From contig JAKVCB010000005.1 in assembly GCA_022448345.1 (NCBI GenBank), positions 29,328 through 93,327 on the forward strand: a DNA stretch of 64,000 nt, written 5' to 3'. This document shows, in pieces, positions 26,456-35,610 of this stretch. The DNA comes from Pirellulales bacterium (lineage in GTDB: Bacteria > Planctomycetota > Planctomycetia > Pirellulales > Lacipirellulaceae). Within the stretch, counting starts at the first letter, position 1. Every line of letters starts with the position of its first letter. A program made the position numbers and the translations under genes. The notes below the pieces were generated by a model. It saw only the letters and a program-made list of their open reading frames with translations, was not told where the DNA came from and did no database searches.

Positions 26456-26974
26456 ATGTCACGCTCTGGTGCAATTACCTTTAAGGGAAATCCAATGACC
26501 TTGGCCGGTGAGGCCGTTACCGCTGGCGGGGCAGCCCCTGATTTTACACTGCACTATTTTGAAGGCGGAATGCAAACCCTCACGCTTGAGGATCTGAAAG
26601 GCAAGCCGTCTCTGTTAAGCGTGGTCCCGTCGCTTGATACGCCCGTTTGTGCTACTCAAACCAAGAAATTCAATGAGTCCCTGGGTGAATTAGGGGATCG
26701 CATCAACGCGGTCACGGTCAGCCTCGATTTGCCCTTTGCCATGAACCGATTTTGTGGTGCCGAGAACATTACCAATATTCGTTCAGCAAGCGATTATCAG
26801 GAACGCAACTTTGGTCAAGACTGGGGAACCTTGATTGAGGAACTCAAAATACTTTGCCGTGCAATCTTTGTTTTGGATGCCGATGGAAAAGTGGTTCACG
26901 CCCAGTACGTTGGTGAGGTAGCCGAAGAGCCAGACTACGATGCTGCCCTGGACGCATTAAAATCGCAGCTCTAA
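26456..26974 (+). CDS. tpx: Thiol peroxidase
   Basis: Tpx is an atypical two-Cys peroxiredoxin that reduces lipid and other hydroperoxides with thioredoxin. The 172-residue product shows the N-terminal ITFKGNPMTLAGE, the active-site segment VVPSLDTPVCATQTKKFNE with peroxidatic C65, and the resolving Cys in MNRFCGAENI (C100), both at the expected spacing. ELKILCRAIFVLDADGKVVH completes the fold. AAAGGAA precedes the ATG at 26456. It lies between an unknown and a di-heme peroxidase, which hints at a local peroxide-defence theme. Confidence 0.96.
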   Translation: MSRSGAITFKGNPMTLAGEAVTAGGAAPDFTLHYFEGGMQTLTLEDLKGKPSLLSVVPSLDTPVCATQTKKFNESLGELGDRINAVTVSLDLPFAMNRFCGAENITNIRSASDYQERNFGQDWGTLIEELKILCRAIFVLDADGKVVHAQYVGEVAEEPDYDAALDALKSQL

Positions 26975-27222
26975 AGAAGCGAATGGTTTCCGATTCCAGG
27001 AATTTACCGGAAACAATGGCCAACGATTTGGAACGGGCAGGTGGATCGACAGGAGGCGAAAAATAGTAGCCGAAGCACCCGGAGCTTTTTTTGAGCATCG
27101 CGTGTGGTGTTGCCGTTTTAAGCCCGCCGGCGCCCATCAACAGTAGGACTGGATTGTTCCAATTGAGGGGACGATTGTCATTGCTCTGATTTATCAATAC
27201 TTCTTGCTTAAGGATGAAAACA

Positions 27223-28854
27223 ATGGGTAGATTCTTGATCATTGTTGTTGTGTTGGTTGTCATTGCCTTTGCCATTAACGAGTTGACACGCGAAAAAAGA
27301 GACGACCTCAAGCAGGTAGAGAAACCGGCCACTTCTCCATCAACCACCGATCCAGTGGTCCCACCACTGGATACCGAGGTTGCCAAGCCAAGTGACGATT
27401 CAACATCGGAGGAGGCCAAGCCGACTGCCGAATCGACCGTCTCCACGCCTGTTTCCCCTGCAGAATCCGCCACGTCGGCCACGGAAAAACCAGCGCCCCC
27501 AGTTCCTCCTGAGGCCAAACCTGAGGCCAAACCCGAGGCTAAACCACCGGCCTCCGAAGGATCTTCTTCAGAGCCAACCACGGACACTAGCAGCAAGCCG
27601 AGCGAGACTGGCAGCAAACCGACTGAAAACAACGACAAAACTGCTGCCGGTAATGACCAAGGTAGTGAAGGTAATGACCAAGGTCCTGAAACAGACATTC
27701 TACTCGGCACGGCCGAATTAACCGGGGGTTTGCCTGGTGAAGGCCCCCTCGCGATCGAAGAGATCAGCGCATGGGTCGAAGACCCTGCCAACCATGCGGT
27801 GCTCAATCCCCAACTGCCCAAAGGACTGGCTGCCGGAAAGTCGCAAATCTCCGGGCTCGAGAAAAATCCGTTGACTCGGGCGAAAATCGAACTTGGACGA
27901 CAGCTCTACTTCGATCCGCGGCTTTCGAGTGACAGTACGATCAGCTGTGCCAGTTGCCATGATCCCCAATTCGGGTATGCCAAAAATACCCAGTTTGGTG
28001 TGGGTGTCGGCGGTCAACAGGGAGGCCGTAATTCACCCGTGGCTTACAATCGCATTCTGAGTGGTGAGCAGTTCTGGGATGGGCGGGCCGATTCGCTTGA
28101 AGCCCAGGCCGTCGGGCCCATTGCCAACCCCATTGAAATGGGAAACACCCATGAGGATGTCGTCAACACCCTCAAAGGTATTGAGGGTTACGAGCGGCAG
28201 TTTGACAAAATCTTTCCCGATGGGGTGACGATCGACAATGTTGGCAACGCGCTTGCCAGTTTTGAGCGGGCCATCGTGACCGGACCAACCCCTTGGGACT
28301 ACCACGTTGACCTGATCAATTTTGAACAGGCTTACGAAGCCGATCTTGAAGACCTTGAGGAACTCAAAGAAGAGGATCCGGAACTCTATGACCAGTACAT
28401 GGCACTAAAGCAAACCAGTGAAGCCCATCCGCTTGATGAATCGGCACAACGGGGGGGCGAACTCTTTTTCAGTGAAAGGGTAGGGTGTACTGCGTGCCAC
28501 GCGGGTGCAAACTTCACGGACGAGAAGCACCACAACATTGGCGTCGGTATGGAGGCCGAGGAACCCGATGCGGGCCGATTTTCGGTGACCCAGGACGAGA
28601 GTCACCGCGGGGCCTTCAAGACTCCCACGGTGCGCAATGTGGTGCTAACAGCCCCCTATATGCACGATGGATCGCAAGCAACCCTAGAAGAGGTGGTTGA
28701 CTGGTACGACAAGGGCGGACACCCCAACGCGCAGCTTGACGAAAAAATTAAAAAGCTGAATCTCACCGACCAGGAGAAGGCGGACCTGGTAGCGTTTATG
28801 AAATCCCTCACCGGGGATTTTCCCCAGGTCGAGCGCGGGAGGTTGCCCCAGTAG
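27223..28854 (+). CDS. Membrane-anchored di-heme cytochrome c peroxidase
   Basis: The product is about 543 residues from the ATG at 27223, which has AAGGA eight bases upstream (an ATG at 27214 is too close to it). An N-terminal anchor (FLIIVVVLVVIAFAINEL) is followed by a disordered Pro/Glu/Lys/Ser linker of about 130 residues with repeats such as EAKPEAKPEAK and GNDQG. The catalytic part has ISCASCHDPQFGYAKN and GCTACHAGANFTDEKH, the two CxxCH heme sites, and PYMHDGSQATLEEVVDWY near the C-terminus. An acidic insertion (ADLEDLEELKEEDPELYD) lies between them. It reduces H2O2 outside the cytoplasm using cytochrome electrons. Confidence 0.92.
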   Translation: MGRFLIIVVVLVVIAFAINELTREKRDDLKQVEKPATSPSTTDPVVPPLDTEVAKPSDDSTSEEAKPTAESTVSTPVSPAESATSATEKPAPPVPPEAKPEAKPEAKPPASEGSSSEPTTDTSSKPSETGSKPTENNDKTAAGNDQGSEGNDQGPETDILLGTAELTGGLPGEGPLAIEEISAWVEDPANHAVLNPQLPKGLAAGKSQISGLEKNPLTRAKIELGRQLYFDPRLSSDSTISCASCHDPQFGYAKNTQFGVGVGGQQGGRNSPVAYNRILSGEQFWDGRADSLEAQAVGPIANPIEMGNTHEDVVNTLKGIEGYERQFDKIFPDGVTIDNVGNALASFERAIVTGPTPWDYHVDLINFEQAYEADLEDLEELKEEDPELYDQYMALKQTSEAHPLDESAQRGGELFFSERVGCTACHAGANFTDEKHHNIGVGMEAEEPDAGRFSVTQDESHRGAFKTPTVRNVVLTAPYMHDGSQATLEEVVDWYDKGGHPNAQLDEKIKKLNLTDQEKADLVAFMKSLTGDFPQVERGRLPQ

Positions 28855-28884
28855 AACAACGCGGAAGGTCCTGGATCCAGATCC

Positions 28885-29379
28885 TTAAGGGGATTGGTTC
28901 TCCGGGTCGACCACGTGGGTTTCGATCACTTTTGCGTCGACAATCCGATCCCCAGCCGATCCAGTCGTAAAATCGGGTTGAGGTCCAAAACCGGAACGGT
29001 AGTGGACCTGTTGCACCCGTGCGTTCCGCTGGATCCAGTTCAATGCAGTTCGCTTGAAAACGTGGCGAATCACCGGGATCAAAAGCGCAAACCCCAAAGC
29101 GTCGGTCAGAATTCCTGGCGTCAACAGCACAGCCCCGGCAACCAGAATCAGGGCACCATCGACCAGCGCTTCGCCAGGGACCTTACCCTGGGCCATTTCT
29201 TGCCGGATTCGCAAAGTCGTGCGCAAGCCTTGCCAGCGGGCTAGGCTGGCGCCGAGCACCCCGGTGAACACGATCAGGAGTAATGTGTTACCCCAGCCCA
29301 CTTTTCCCGCCAACCACAACAAGAGTGTGAGTTCGACAAATGGAACCACGGTGAACAGCAGTAGTAGGTAGAAAAACAT
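28885..29379 (-). CDS. FxsA family membrane protein
   Basis: The 164-residue product has the FxsA layout. Hydrophobic helices lie at about 1-24 (FFYLLLLFTVVPFVELTLLL) and 27-45 (GWGNTLLLIVFTGVLGASLA) and near 75-100 (ALILVAGAVLLTPGILTDAL), then a soluble tail. The RWQGLRTTLRIRQEMAQGKV segment and LTPGILTDALGF are family signatures. FxsA in E. coli lowers phage F exclusion when overproduced. The native role is unclear. It converges on the di-heme peroxidase gene with a 30-base gap. Confidence 0.88.
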   Translation of the reverse strand: MFFYLLLLFTVVPFVELTLLLWLAGKVGWGNTLLLIVFTGVLGASLARWQGLRTTLRIRQEMAQGKVPGEALVDGALILVAGAVLLTPGILTDALGFALLIPVIRHVFKRTALNWIQRNARVQQVHYRSGFGPQPDFTTGSAGDRIVDAKVIETHVVDPENQSP

Positions 29380-29447
29380 GGTGGTCTTGCCGTGACTGGA
29401 TTGTTAACAGCGGTTAGTCCGTTTTCTGAGGGGTGGCTTTTGGAAGT

Positions 29448-31010
29448 TCAGAATAACTCGGTCAGTGCATTCCACGCGGCCCATACGGCAAAAGAGCCAA
29501 AGAAGGCCACCGACCAAACCATGATCACAGTTCGAACCGGAGTCATCCTTAATGGCCCAGGCAGCAGGCGGCGATTGATCCAAAGCAAGGTTGCCGAGTA
29601 AACGCACATAATCCCACCATTGAGGCTGGCTGTCATCTTGAACAATCCAAGCGTACTCGCCTGGAATTGTTCAACACCGATCAGCAGGACCAAACTTCCC
29701 ACAGCAATTTCACCCCATAAAAAAGCGAAATAAAGCCGGCTTTCAGTCCACCACTTGTGGTTCATCAACCAGTTTACCTTGACGATATCCGATGAAATAC
29801 GGCTGGTGGCGTCAAGCACGGCCAGTTCTGTGGTGAACAGGATCACGATTCCCATGACCAAAAACAGCAATGGACCGGCCGCCCCGACGGTGGCCCGCAG
29901 CTGTTCTGCCTCGGCATAGATAAATGCCAATCCTTTGCCATATTCGCCCATCCCTTCCCGCAGTACGCCTGCGGAATCATAAAACAGGCTGTAGCTGATC
30001 AAGGTCAACACGACCAGACAAAAGATACAGGTCAAAAAGAAGCTAATAAACTGTTCTCGACTGGCCCTGGTCCACCAGATGTTCCAGCGGGCCATATTCT
30101 CTGGTGTATGGGGAAAGTGATACCCGATTTCCGAAACGGCCTCTTCCTGGCCGGAAATGGGGCTGGTAATCCTTCCGACGTGAGCCCCCATTCCAAATCC
30201 CTTGTCTTTGATGTAGTTGCTTTGCCCAAGATTGAGCGTTCCCCCACAGCCGGCAAAGGCGAGTGCCCCCAGCAGAAGGACCTCGTCAAGATTGGGAAAG
30301 TCGCTTCCCAGGGGAATGAACGTTGGCGCACCAAAAGTCGCCGTTTGTTGAACCAGTGTGGCGACCGCATCGGGACGAATCACCAGCACACCGACAACCA
30401 GGACCAGGATCAACGCCAGGAGAACGAGAATAAATTGGGTGGCTTCAATCGTTTTGTAGACCACCGGGCCGGTGGTAAGGAGAATTCCACAGCCAACCAT
30501 TCCAAGGATTGCCAGCGTGGCGAGGTAGGGAGTGCCGGCGCTGATGATCTGGGACGATCCGTCAGCGAGCAGCACTGTTTCGGGAGTCCAAACAAGCCAA
30601 ATGAAAAGTTCCGCGGCACCGGTTGCCCAGGCCGGGATAACGTAAGGGATTGTGTTTGCCACCAGGAATATCCAAACCCAATGGCGGCTCAGGCGGGCGA
30701 ATCCGGTGATGGCCGATTCCCCCGTGGCGAGGGTCCAACGGGTCACTTCCATATTGATGAAGTACTGGGTAGTGACACCAAGTAAACAGGCCCAGAAGAA
30801 GATGAATTGACTCTGGTAAGTGATATAGGGCCAGAGAATAAACTCGCCGCTGCCCAGCGACAGCCCGGCAAGAATGATGCTCGGACCCACCATGCGGCGG
30901 AGGAGTATCGGTTTGGGCATTTCCCGATAACGCAACGGCGGCAAGTTGCCGTGTGGAATGACGGTATCTGGAACAATCTCATCAACGGGTGATTTTTCAG
31001 AAGTGTCCAT
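29448..31010 (-). CDS. Nramp-fold (SLC11-related) transporter with atypical metal-site motifs
   Basis: The 520-residue product has about 11-12 membrane helices. MVGPSIILAGLSLGSGEFIL matches the Nramp TM1 region, but the canonical DPGN is replaced by a GLSLGSGE-type sequence. The TM6 region (LLGALAFAGCGGTLNLGQSN) lacks the MPH metal-binding motif. Other parts, such as TRWTLATGESAITGFARLSR and the TDLAVLDATSR-like TTELAVLDATSRISSDIVKV, still match. The family name would suggest a divalent-metal transporter. The missing ligands make the substrate uncertain. It is divergent from the arsM gene with 167 bases between them. Confidence 0.8.
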   Translation of the reverse strand: MDTSEKSPVDEIVPDTVIPHGNLPPLRYREMPKPILLRRMVGPSIILAGLSLGSGEFILWPYITYQSQFIFFWACLLGVTTQYFINMEVTRWTLATGESAITGFARLSRHWVWIFLVANTIPYVIPAWATGAAELFIWLVWTPETVLLADGSSQIISAGTPYLATLAILGMVGCGILLTTGPVVYKTIEATQFILVLLALILVLVVGVLVIRPDAVATLVQQTATFGAPTFIPLGSDFPNLDEVLLLGALAFAGCGGTLNLGQSNYIKDKGFGMGAHVGRITSPISGQEEAVSEIGYHFPHTPENMARWNIWWTRASREQFISFFLTCIFCLVVLTLISYSLFYDSAGVLREGMGEYGKGLAFIYAEAEQLRATVGAAGPLLFLVMGIVILFTTELAVLDATSRISSDIVKVNWLMNHKWWTESRLYFAFLWGEIAVGSLVLLIGVEQFQASTLGLFKMTASLNGGIMCVYSATLLWINRRLLPGPLRMTPVRTVIMVWSVAFFGSFAVWAAWNALTELF

Positions 31011-31177
31011 CGGCTGCTATGTGTGTCACCAAACCTGGAAAAACAGATGTGCGAATTCTAACAGAAGGTCACCCCAAAGAGAACGAGACTCTGCCGAATT
31101 GTCTTGGTGTTGTAGGGAGTCGTCAAACTGGAGATACTTGACCTCCAGCTAACACACGACGAGTCGATGAGCAATTT

Positions 31178-32149
31178 ATGAGTTATCACACTACGGTGCG
31201 CGACGTCTATCGTGAAGCAGCGACCCAGCCCGCTGCAAACCTCTGCTGTGTGCCCCAGGCGCCACGTTATCTTCCGGGCCTCAACATCCCCCCCATCATG
31301 GTCGAGATGAATTATGGGTGTGGGACGACCATACATTTGCAAGATATGACCTCCAACCAACGGGTGCTTTATGTTGGTGTTGGCGGTGGTTTAGAGGTTC
31401 TGCAGTTGGCTTATTTCGCGCGGCGACCCGGTGGTGTGATTGCAGTCGATCCTGTTCGTGAAATGCGCCAAAAGGCGCGTGCGAACCTGGAACTCGCAGC
31501 CGAAACCAACGACTGGTTTGATCCCTCTTTTGTCACGTTGATCGATGGCGACGCGCTCCATTTGCCCGTGGAACGTAATTCGGTCGATCTGGCAGCACAG
31601 AATTGCCTCTTTAATATTTTTAAAACGGGTGGAGACCTGGAGCAGGCACTCGCGGAAATGCATCGTGTGCTCGACGATGGGGGCCGCCTGGTTATGTCGG
31701 ATCCGATTGCATCGCGCCCCCTTCCGCTTGCCCTGAGACAAGACGAAGTTCTCCGTGCGCAATGCATTTCGGGGTGTCTTCTGCTGGAGGAGTATCTTCA
31801 GAAGATCAGCGATGCGGGGTTTGGTGCGATTGAGGTTCGCTCTCGCAGGCCCTACCGCATGCTCGATGCGGTTACTTACGACCTCGAGGACGACTTGTTG
31901 TTAGAAACGGTGGAGGTCACAGCTTTTCAGGTGACAATGCCTGAAGACGGGGTTTGTGTTTTTACTGGCCGCATGGCGGTTTATCTTGGGCCTGACGAAG
32001 AATTTGACGATGGTCGAGGTCATTATTTCCCCAAAAATATCCCGCTCCCGGTTTGTGACAAGACGGCTGATGCTTTGCAGGCACTCGGCCGTGCCGATAT
32101 TCAGGTGACGCCAACAACATGGCACTCCGAGGGAGGTGGTTGTTGTTGA
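31178..32149 (+). CDS. arsM: Arsenosugar-pathway arsenite methyltransferase
   Basis: The 323-residue product is a class I SAM methyltransferase. YVGVGGGLEVLQLAYFARR (65-83) is motif I and VIAVDPVREMRQKARANL (88-105) is motif II. Cys pairs at ANLCCVPQ (23-24) and at the very C-terminus (SEGGGCC) could bind arsenic. NIPPIMVEMNYGCGTTIHL is typical of the arsenosugar-type ArsM. The C-terminal half carries the extra domain seen in that group. It lies 32 bases upstream of arsS, the diagnostic neighbour. The pair makes dimethylated arsenic and passes it to arsenosugar synthesis. Confidence 0.9.
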   Translation: MSYHTTVRDVYREAATQPAANLCCVPQAPRYLPGLNIPPIMVEMNYGCGTTIHLQDMTSNQRVLYVGVGGGLEVLQLAYFARRPGGVIAVDPVREMRQKARANLELAAETNDWFDPSFVTLIDGDALHLPVERNSVDLAAQNCLFNIFKTGGDLEQALAEMHRVLDDGGRLVMSDPIASRPLPLALRQDEVLRAQCISGCLLLEEYLQKISDAGFGAIEVRSRRPYRMLDAVTYDLEDDLLLETVEVTAFQVTMPEDGVCVFTGRMAVYLGPDEEFDDGRGHYFPKNIPLPVCDKTADALQALGRADIQVTPTTWHSEGGGCC

Positions 32150-32181
32150 GATTTGAAAAACCACTCGATGATTGAATCTTT

Positions 32182-33189
32182 ATGACCGCACTTGTCCCAC
32201 TTCCGATTCTTTCGGCGAACTCGTTTCGTCAACAGGGTGTTCGGGAGTTGCGTGCGGCGGGGAAGATCCAGACGTTGCAGATCAACTTGGGCCTCGTCTG
32301 CAATCTGGCATGCCACCATTGTCATGTGGAATCTTCGCCGAAACGGGACAGTCCCCAAGAAAACATGTCTGCCGACACTGCACGGCGTGTTATCGATTGG
32401 ATTGCCAGCAATCATCAGATCGAGCGTGTTGACCTGACCGGGGGGAGCCCCGAGATGAACCCTAACTTTCGCTCGCTGGTACGACGGGTTCGAGATTTGG
32501 GGCGGCATGTCATGGATCGTTGCAACCCAACCATTATTCCATACACAGATCACGAAAATAGAGAACCGTATGCATGGATTCCTCACTTCCTGGCTGAGCA
32601 CCAGGTCGAGGTCGTTGCCTCTTTGCCATGTTACCTGGAAGACAATGTCGATCAGCAGCGGGGTCGTGGGGCCTACAATGCGTCGATTGAAGGTTTGCGG
32701 CGACTTAACGATGCAGGTTATGGGCGGGATCCACGGTTGCGACTCAACCTCGTTTACAATCCCAACGGCCCCCATCTGCCACCACCACAAGCGTCACTTT
32801 TTGCCGACTATCAGCGTGAATTGAAAAATCGATTCGGTTTAGTCTTCAACGACTTGTGGACGATCACCAACATGCCCATTAAGAGATGGCGGCATGAACT
32901 TGAACGGTCGGGTCAGCTTTCCGACTACATGAAAATGCTCGCCAAGGCGTACAACCCATTGACCCTTGATGGTCTTATGTGTCGGCATCAAATTCACATT
33001 GATTCGGCAGGACGCCTCTACGACTGCGATTTCAATTATGCGTTAGATTTACGCACGTCGGGCTCTCCCGAACAGTTTCTTTGGAATACGACCGCCGACG
33101 AACTGGCGGGTCGTGCAATATCGACCGGTGACCACTGTTATGGGTGCACGGCGGGTGCCGGAAGTAGTTGCGGCGGCGCCTTGATTTGA
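32182..33189 (+). CDS. arsS: Arsenosugar biosynthesis radical SAM protein
   Basis: The 335-residue product has the radical SAM cluster motif CNLACHHCHVESSPKR (C40, C44, C47). It also has VDLTGGSPEMNPNFRSLVRR, SLPCYLEDNVDQQRGRGAYN, LVYNPNGPHLPPPQASLFAD, and the Cys-rich tail GDHCYGCTAGAGSSCGGAL. These are the ArsS signatures. Some members of the family use selenocysteine; here every position is Cys and the frame contains no internal TGA. The enzyme adds a deoxyadenosyl group to dimethylarsenite. It follows arsM in one transcription unit. Confidence 0.92.
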   Translation: MTALVPLPILSANSFRQQGVRELRAAGKIQTLQINLGLVCNLACHHCHVESSPKRDSPQENMSADTARRVIDWIASNHQIERVDLTGGSPEMNPNFRSLVRRVRDLGRHVMDRCNPTIIPYTDHENREPYAWIPHFLAEHQVEVVASLPCYLEDNVDQQRGRGAYNASIEGLRRLNDAGYGRDPRLRLNLVYNPNGPHLPPPQASLFADYQRELKNRFGLVFNDLWTITNMPIKRWRHELERSGQLSDYMKMLAKAYNPLTLDGLMCRHQIHIDSAGRLYDCDFNYALDLRTSGSPEQFLWNTTADELAGRAISTGDHCYGCTAGAGSSCGGALI

Positions 33190-33261
33190 GCGTGCGGTCG
33201 CTGTTTGGTCATTCGGGAACAGTTGCCACGGGCTTCGGAAGTCAGAGCACCTTTTTGCCAG

Positions 33262-34188
33262 TTAGTCGACCTCCTGATAGCGTGACTCAAGCGAGATGTG
33301 GAGGCGTCCTGTCCCGGTCATATGGAAGGTCGCACCCGCATCGAGCATTGATTTTGCCACTCCGATCGGTCCCTCCAAGTCAGACGACACCAGGCGACAG
33401 CCGTCAATTTCGACAGCAAACAGACCTTCCAGTTGCACTCGCATTTGGCCTTCGTTGTGATCGGTTGCTTCCAGGAACGCGTCAAAAGCAGCACACCGGA
33501 CCTGTCCAATGGTCCTGATTTCGGTCAGTGTTAGATGGAACGACTCGACGGTACCTAGCGACTGACCAAGGGCAAACAGTCGCTCGGCGACTTCACGTGG
33601 TAGCGAAATCTTCTGGCCGACAACCACTGTTTTTCCAACCAGAAATTCTGCAAGTGGACTCGCCTCACCAAGACTGTTCATGTTGCCAGCAACAATTTTG
33701 TATTCGGCAAGGGTGGGCAGTTGTCCTTGGTCGTCGGTCACCATCAACACGGTTCCATTTCGAAAACAGTGGTATTTACGACCTTCCACCGGGTCCTTTT
33801 CGGTCTTGTGGGAATCTGTTTCAGCGGTGAGTTGCCGCTCAGAAACCAGGTATCGCACATCGGCCTCAGTCATGCGATTGTGCGCAATGTCCACAGCCGT
33901 GATCACCCGGTGTTGGCGTTGCGTGAGTACGCTTTGCCTTTGTTCAACGATTTGCTTTTTCCGCCGGCCGATCGTCTTCATACTCGATTCGAACAGGAGT
34001 TTTTGTTCAACCTGGTCTCCCACGTGTGCGGAGCGACCTGTGAAGATTGCAGATGCAAGGTTTTGCGGATCGCCAGCGGTCGTTTCGAACGTTGCCTGAG
34101 TCAGGTTCCCCTGCTGTGCCAATGTTGTCGGACCGGAGATGATCCAAAGAGCAAGGGTTGCCAGGCGAATCGCGAGCTGGGTTTTCAT
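33262..34188 (-). CDS. Secreted protein of unknown function
   Basis: The 308-residue product has a Sec signal peptide (MKTQLAIRLATLALWIISGP, cleavage near TLAQQG). The mature part is a mix of beta strands and charged helices. GRRKKQIVEQRQSVLTQRQH and VVVGQKISLPREVAERLFAL are the more distinctive stretches. The C-terminal half (VESFHLTLTEIRTIGQVRCA, AAFDAFLEATDHNEGQMRVQL) looks like a beta sheet common in exported planctomycete proteins. GGAGA lies upstream of the ATG. No domain is recognised. It converges on arsS with a 72-base gap. Confidence 0.65.
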   Translation of the reverse strand: MKTQLAIRLATLALWIISGPTTLAQQGNLTQATFETTAGDPQNLASAIFTGRSAHVGDQVEQKLLFESSMKTIGRRKKQIVEQRQSVLTQRQHRVITAVDIAHNRMTEADVRYLVSERQLTAETDSHKTEKDPVEGRKYHCFRNGTVLMVTDDQGQLPTLAEYKIVAGNMNSLGEASPLAEFLVGKTVVVGQKISLPREVAERLFALGQSLGTVESFHLTLTEIRTIGQVRCAAFDAFLEATDHNEGQMRVQLEGLFAVEIDGCRLVSSDLEGPIGVAKSMLDAGATFHMTGTGRLHISLESRYQEVD

Positions 34189-34594
34189 CTGAAAATCTCC
34201 AAGACCTGTTTCGACAGGGTCATGTCCGGTTTCTACGGAAAGTGTGGCGTCTGCCCACGGCGGTCAGGTTCATTCTCGGGCAGGTCGACGGCGGATGATC
34301 GCGTGCGTTTCGGGGGACCGTCAACACCGGTTAGGGGCGAGTTTCTCGACAGTAGCGCCGAATGGTTCGATTCAACCATTTGCAAGCACTAACGGTCGCA
34401 AGGAGTGCTTGCTAGCTTAAGCAGTTTGTCCGCTTTCGAGACCGATCTCGTCAAAATGCTTCTGCCTCGTCAAAAAGGACTCTGCTCAAGCGATACCGGC
34501 CTAGGTACAGGATCTGCGGGTTGCTATAGTTCGCAGCCCTTCCGGCGGGGTTCCCATTCCTCGTTTCCGCAGATCCCACCAAGAGAATCTTGTG
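34189..34594. other. Spacer with one 9-bp hairpin
   Basis: This 406-base divergent spacer lies between the secreted unknown and the TIGR03009-type gene. It contains a 9-bp inverted repeat, GCAAGCACT (34382-34390) and AGTGCTTGC (34404-34412), with a 13-base loop and no T-run. No coding frame looks real. Confidence 0.45.
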
Positions 34595-35485
34595 ATGCAC
34601 TACGGTCACTTTTCGTCGTTCGTATCTTCGTTGCTTCTTGTTGTGCTGTTGACCTCGGCTGTGCCTGGCCAGCAGCAACCACCGGTTCAGCCACAAGCGC
34701 CCTTCCAGCTGAACCAGATTGAAAGCGCATTTTTAGATCAGGTGTTGCTGAATTGGGAAAACCAGAGTGGAAAGATTGAAACATTTCGATGTCCCTTTGA
34801 GCGATGGGAGTACAACCCGGTATTTGGTCCGAGCATGCAGATTCCTTTCAGTAAGGATTTTGGCGAGATCAGCTTCCAGAAACCGGACAAGGCGAGCTTC
34901 CAAATTACCCACGTGAATCGTCTGGAAAACCCGCCTGCCGCCAACCAGGGACAACCGGTTACGCCGCAGCAAGCGAAGTGGATTCCACAATCCAATATTG
35001 TGGGTGAGCACTACGTGTGTGATGGTAAAAACGTCTATGAGTATCGGCATGACCAGAAACAATTGATGGTGCGGCCGATTCCACAGGACATGCAGGGCCA
35101 GGCGATTGTCGATGGGCCGCTGCCGTTTTTGTTTGGTGCCAAGGCGGAAAAGCTGAAACAGCGCTATTGGTTAAAGGTTCAGGACCAGCCTGATACAACG
35201 CAGATTTGGCTGCTTGCTTTTCCGAAATTTCAGTCCGACAAGGCCAATTACAACCAGGTACGGTTGAGTTTGGATCGGGCGTCTATGATGCCGCGTGCAA
35301 TGGAGATGCACCTGCCTGACAAAAGCCGGCAGACTTACATCTTCGATCTGGGGAAAGTTTCGGTCAACGCACCCTTTCAGAAACTCAAGAATCTCTTTCA
35401 GGCTCCACGCACCCCTTTTGGTTGGAAGCGTATTGTGGAAAACAACGTCCGCCAGGCAAGCCAGAATCAGCCAACCTCTCGTTAG
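34595..35485 (+). CDS. TIGR03009-type planctomycete secreted protein
   Basis: The 296-residue product has a signal peptide (FVSSLLLVVLLTSAVPGQQ), a Gln/Pro-rich linker and the planctomycete TIGR03009 domain. Matching segments are IETFRCPFERWEYN, FGEISFQKPDKASFQI, YVCDGKNVYEYRHDQKQLMV, GPLPFLFGAKAEKLKQRYWL, WLLAFPKFQSDKANYNQVRL and TPFGWKRIVENNV. The fold resembles outer-membrane lipoprotein-carrier/LolA-like sheets, which is inference. Its role is unknown. AGAGAA precedes the ATG at 34595. This family is one of the best taxonomic markers in the window. Confidence 0.88.
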   Translation: MHYGHFSSFVSSLLLVVLLTSAVPGQQQPPVQPQAPFQLNQIESAFLDQVLLNWENQSGKIETFRCPFERWEYNPVFGPSMQIPFSKDFGEISFQKPDKASFQITHVNRLENPPAANQGQPVTPQQAKWIPQSNIVGEHYVCDGKNVYEYRHDQKQLMVRPIPQDMQGQAIVDGPLPFLFGAKAEKLKQRYWLKVQDQPDTTQIWLLAFPKFQSDKANYNQVRLSLDRASMMPRAMEMHLPDKSRQTYIFDLGKVSVNAPFQKLKNLFQAPRTPFGWKRIVENNVRQASQNQPTSR

Positions 35486-35610
35486 GCCCGTTTGTGATCC
35501 AGCCAAACCGGGTGGCAAGTTCATGGATAGTCCATCCTGTCGAGACTACTTGCCATCGCACAACTTACTATCCATGGAGTTGTTGGTCTAAACCCCGAGT
35601 GTAATCCGCT

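Noticed and set aside
26844-27821. 325-codon open frame on the minus strand, Gly/Ser/Leu-rich
   Set aside because: It mirrors the low-complexity Pro/Glu/Lys linker of the di-heme peroxidase; the composition is that of a shadow frame.
32101-32790. 229-codon open frame on the minus strand
   Set aside because: It is antisense to arsS and shows no family motifs.
32182-33189. Possible selenocysteine in ArsS
   Set aside because: All expected positions are Cys codons and there is no in-frame TGA before the natural stop.
34382-34412. 9-bp hairpin as a terminator
   Set aside because: No T-run follows on either strand, and it lies between divergent genes.
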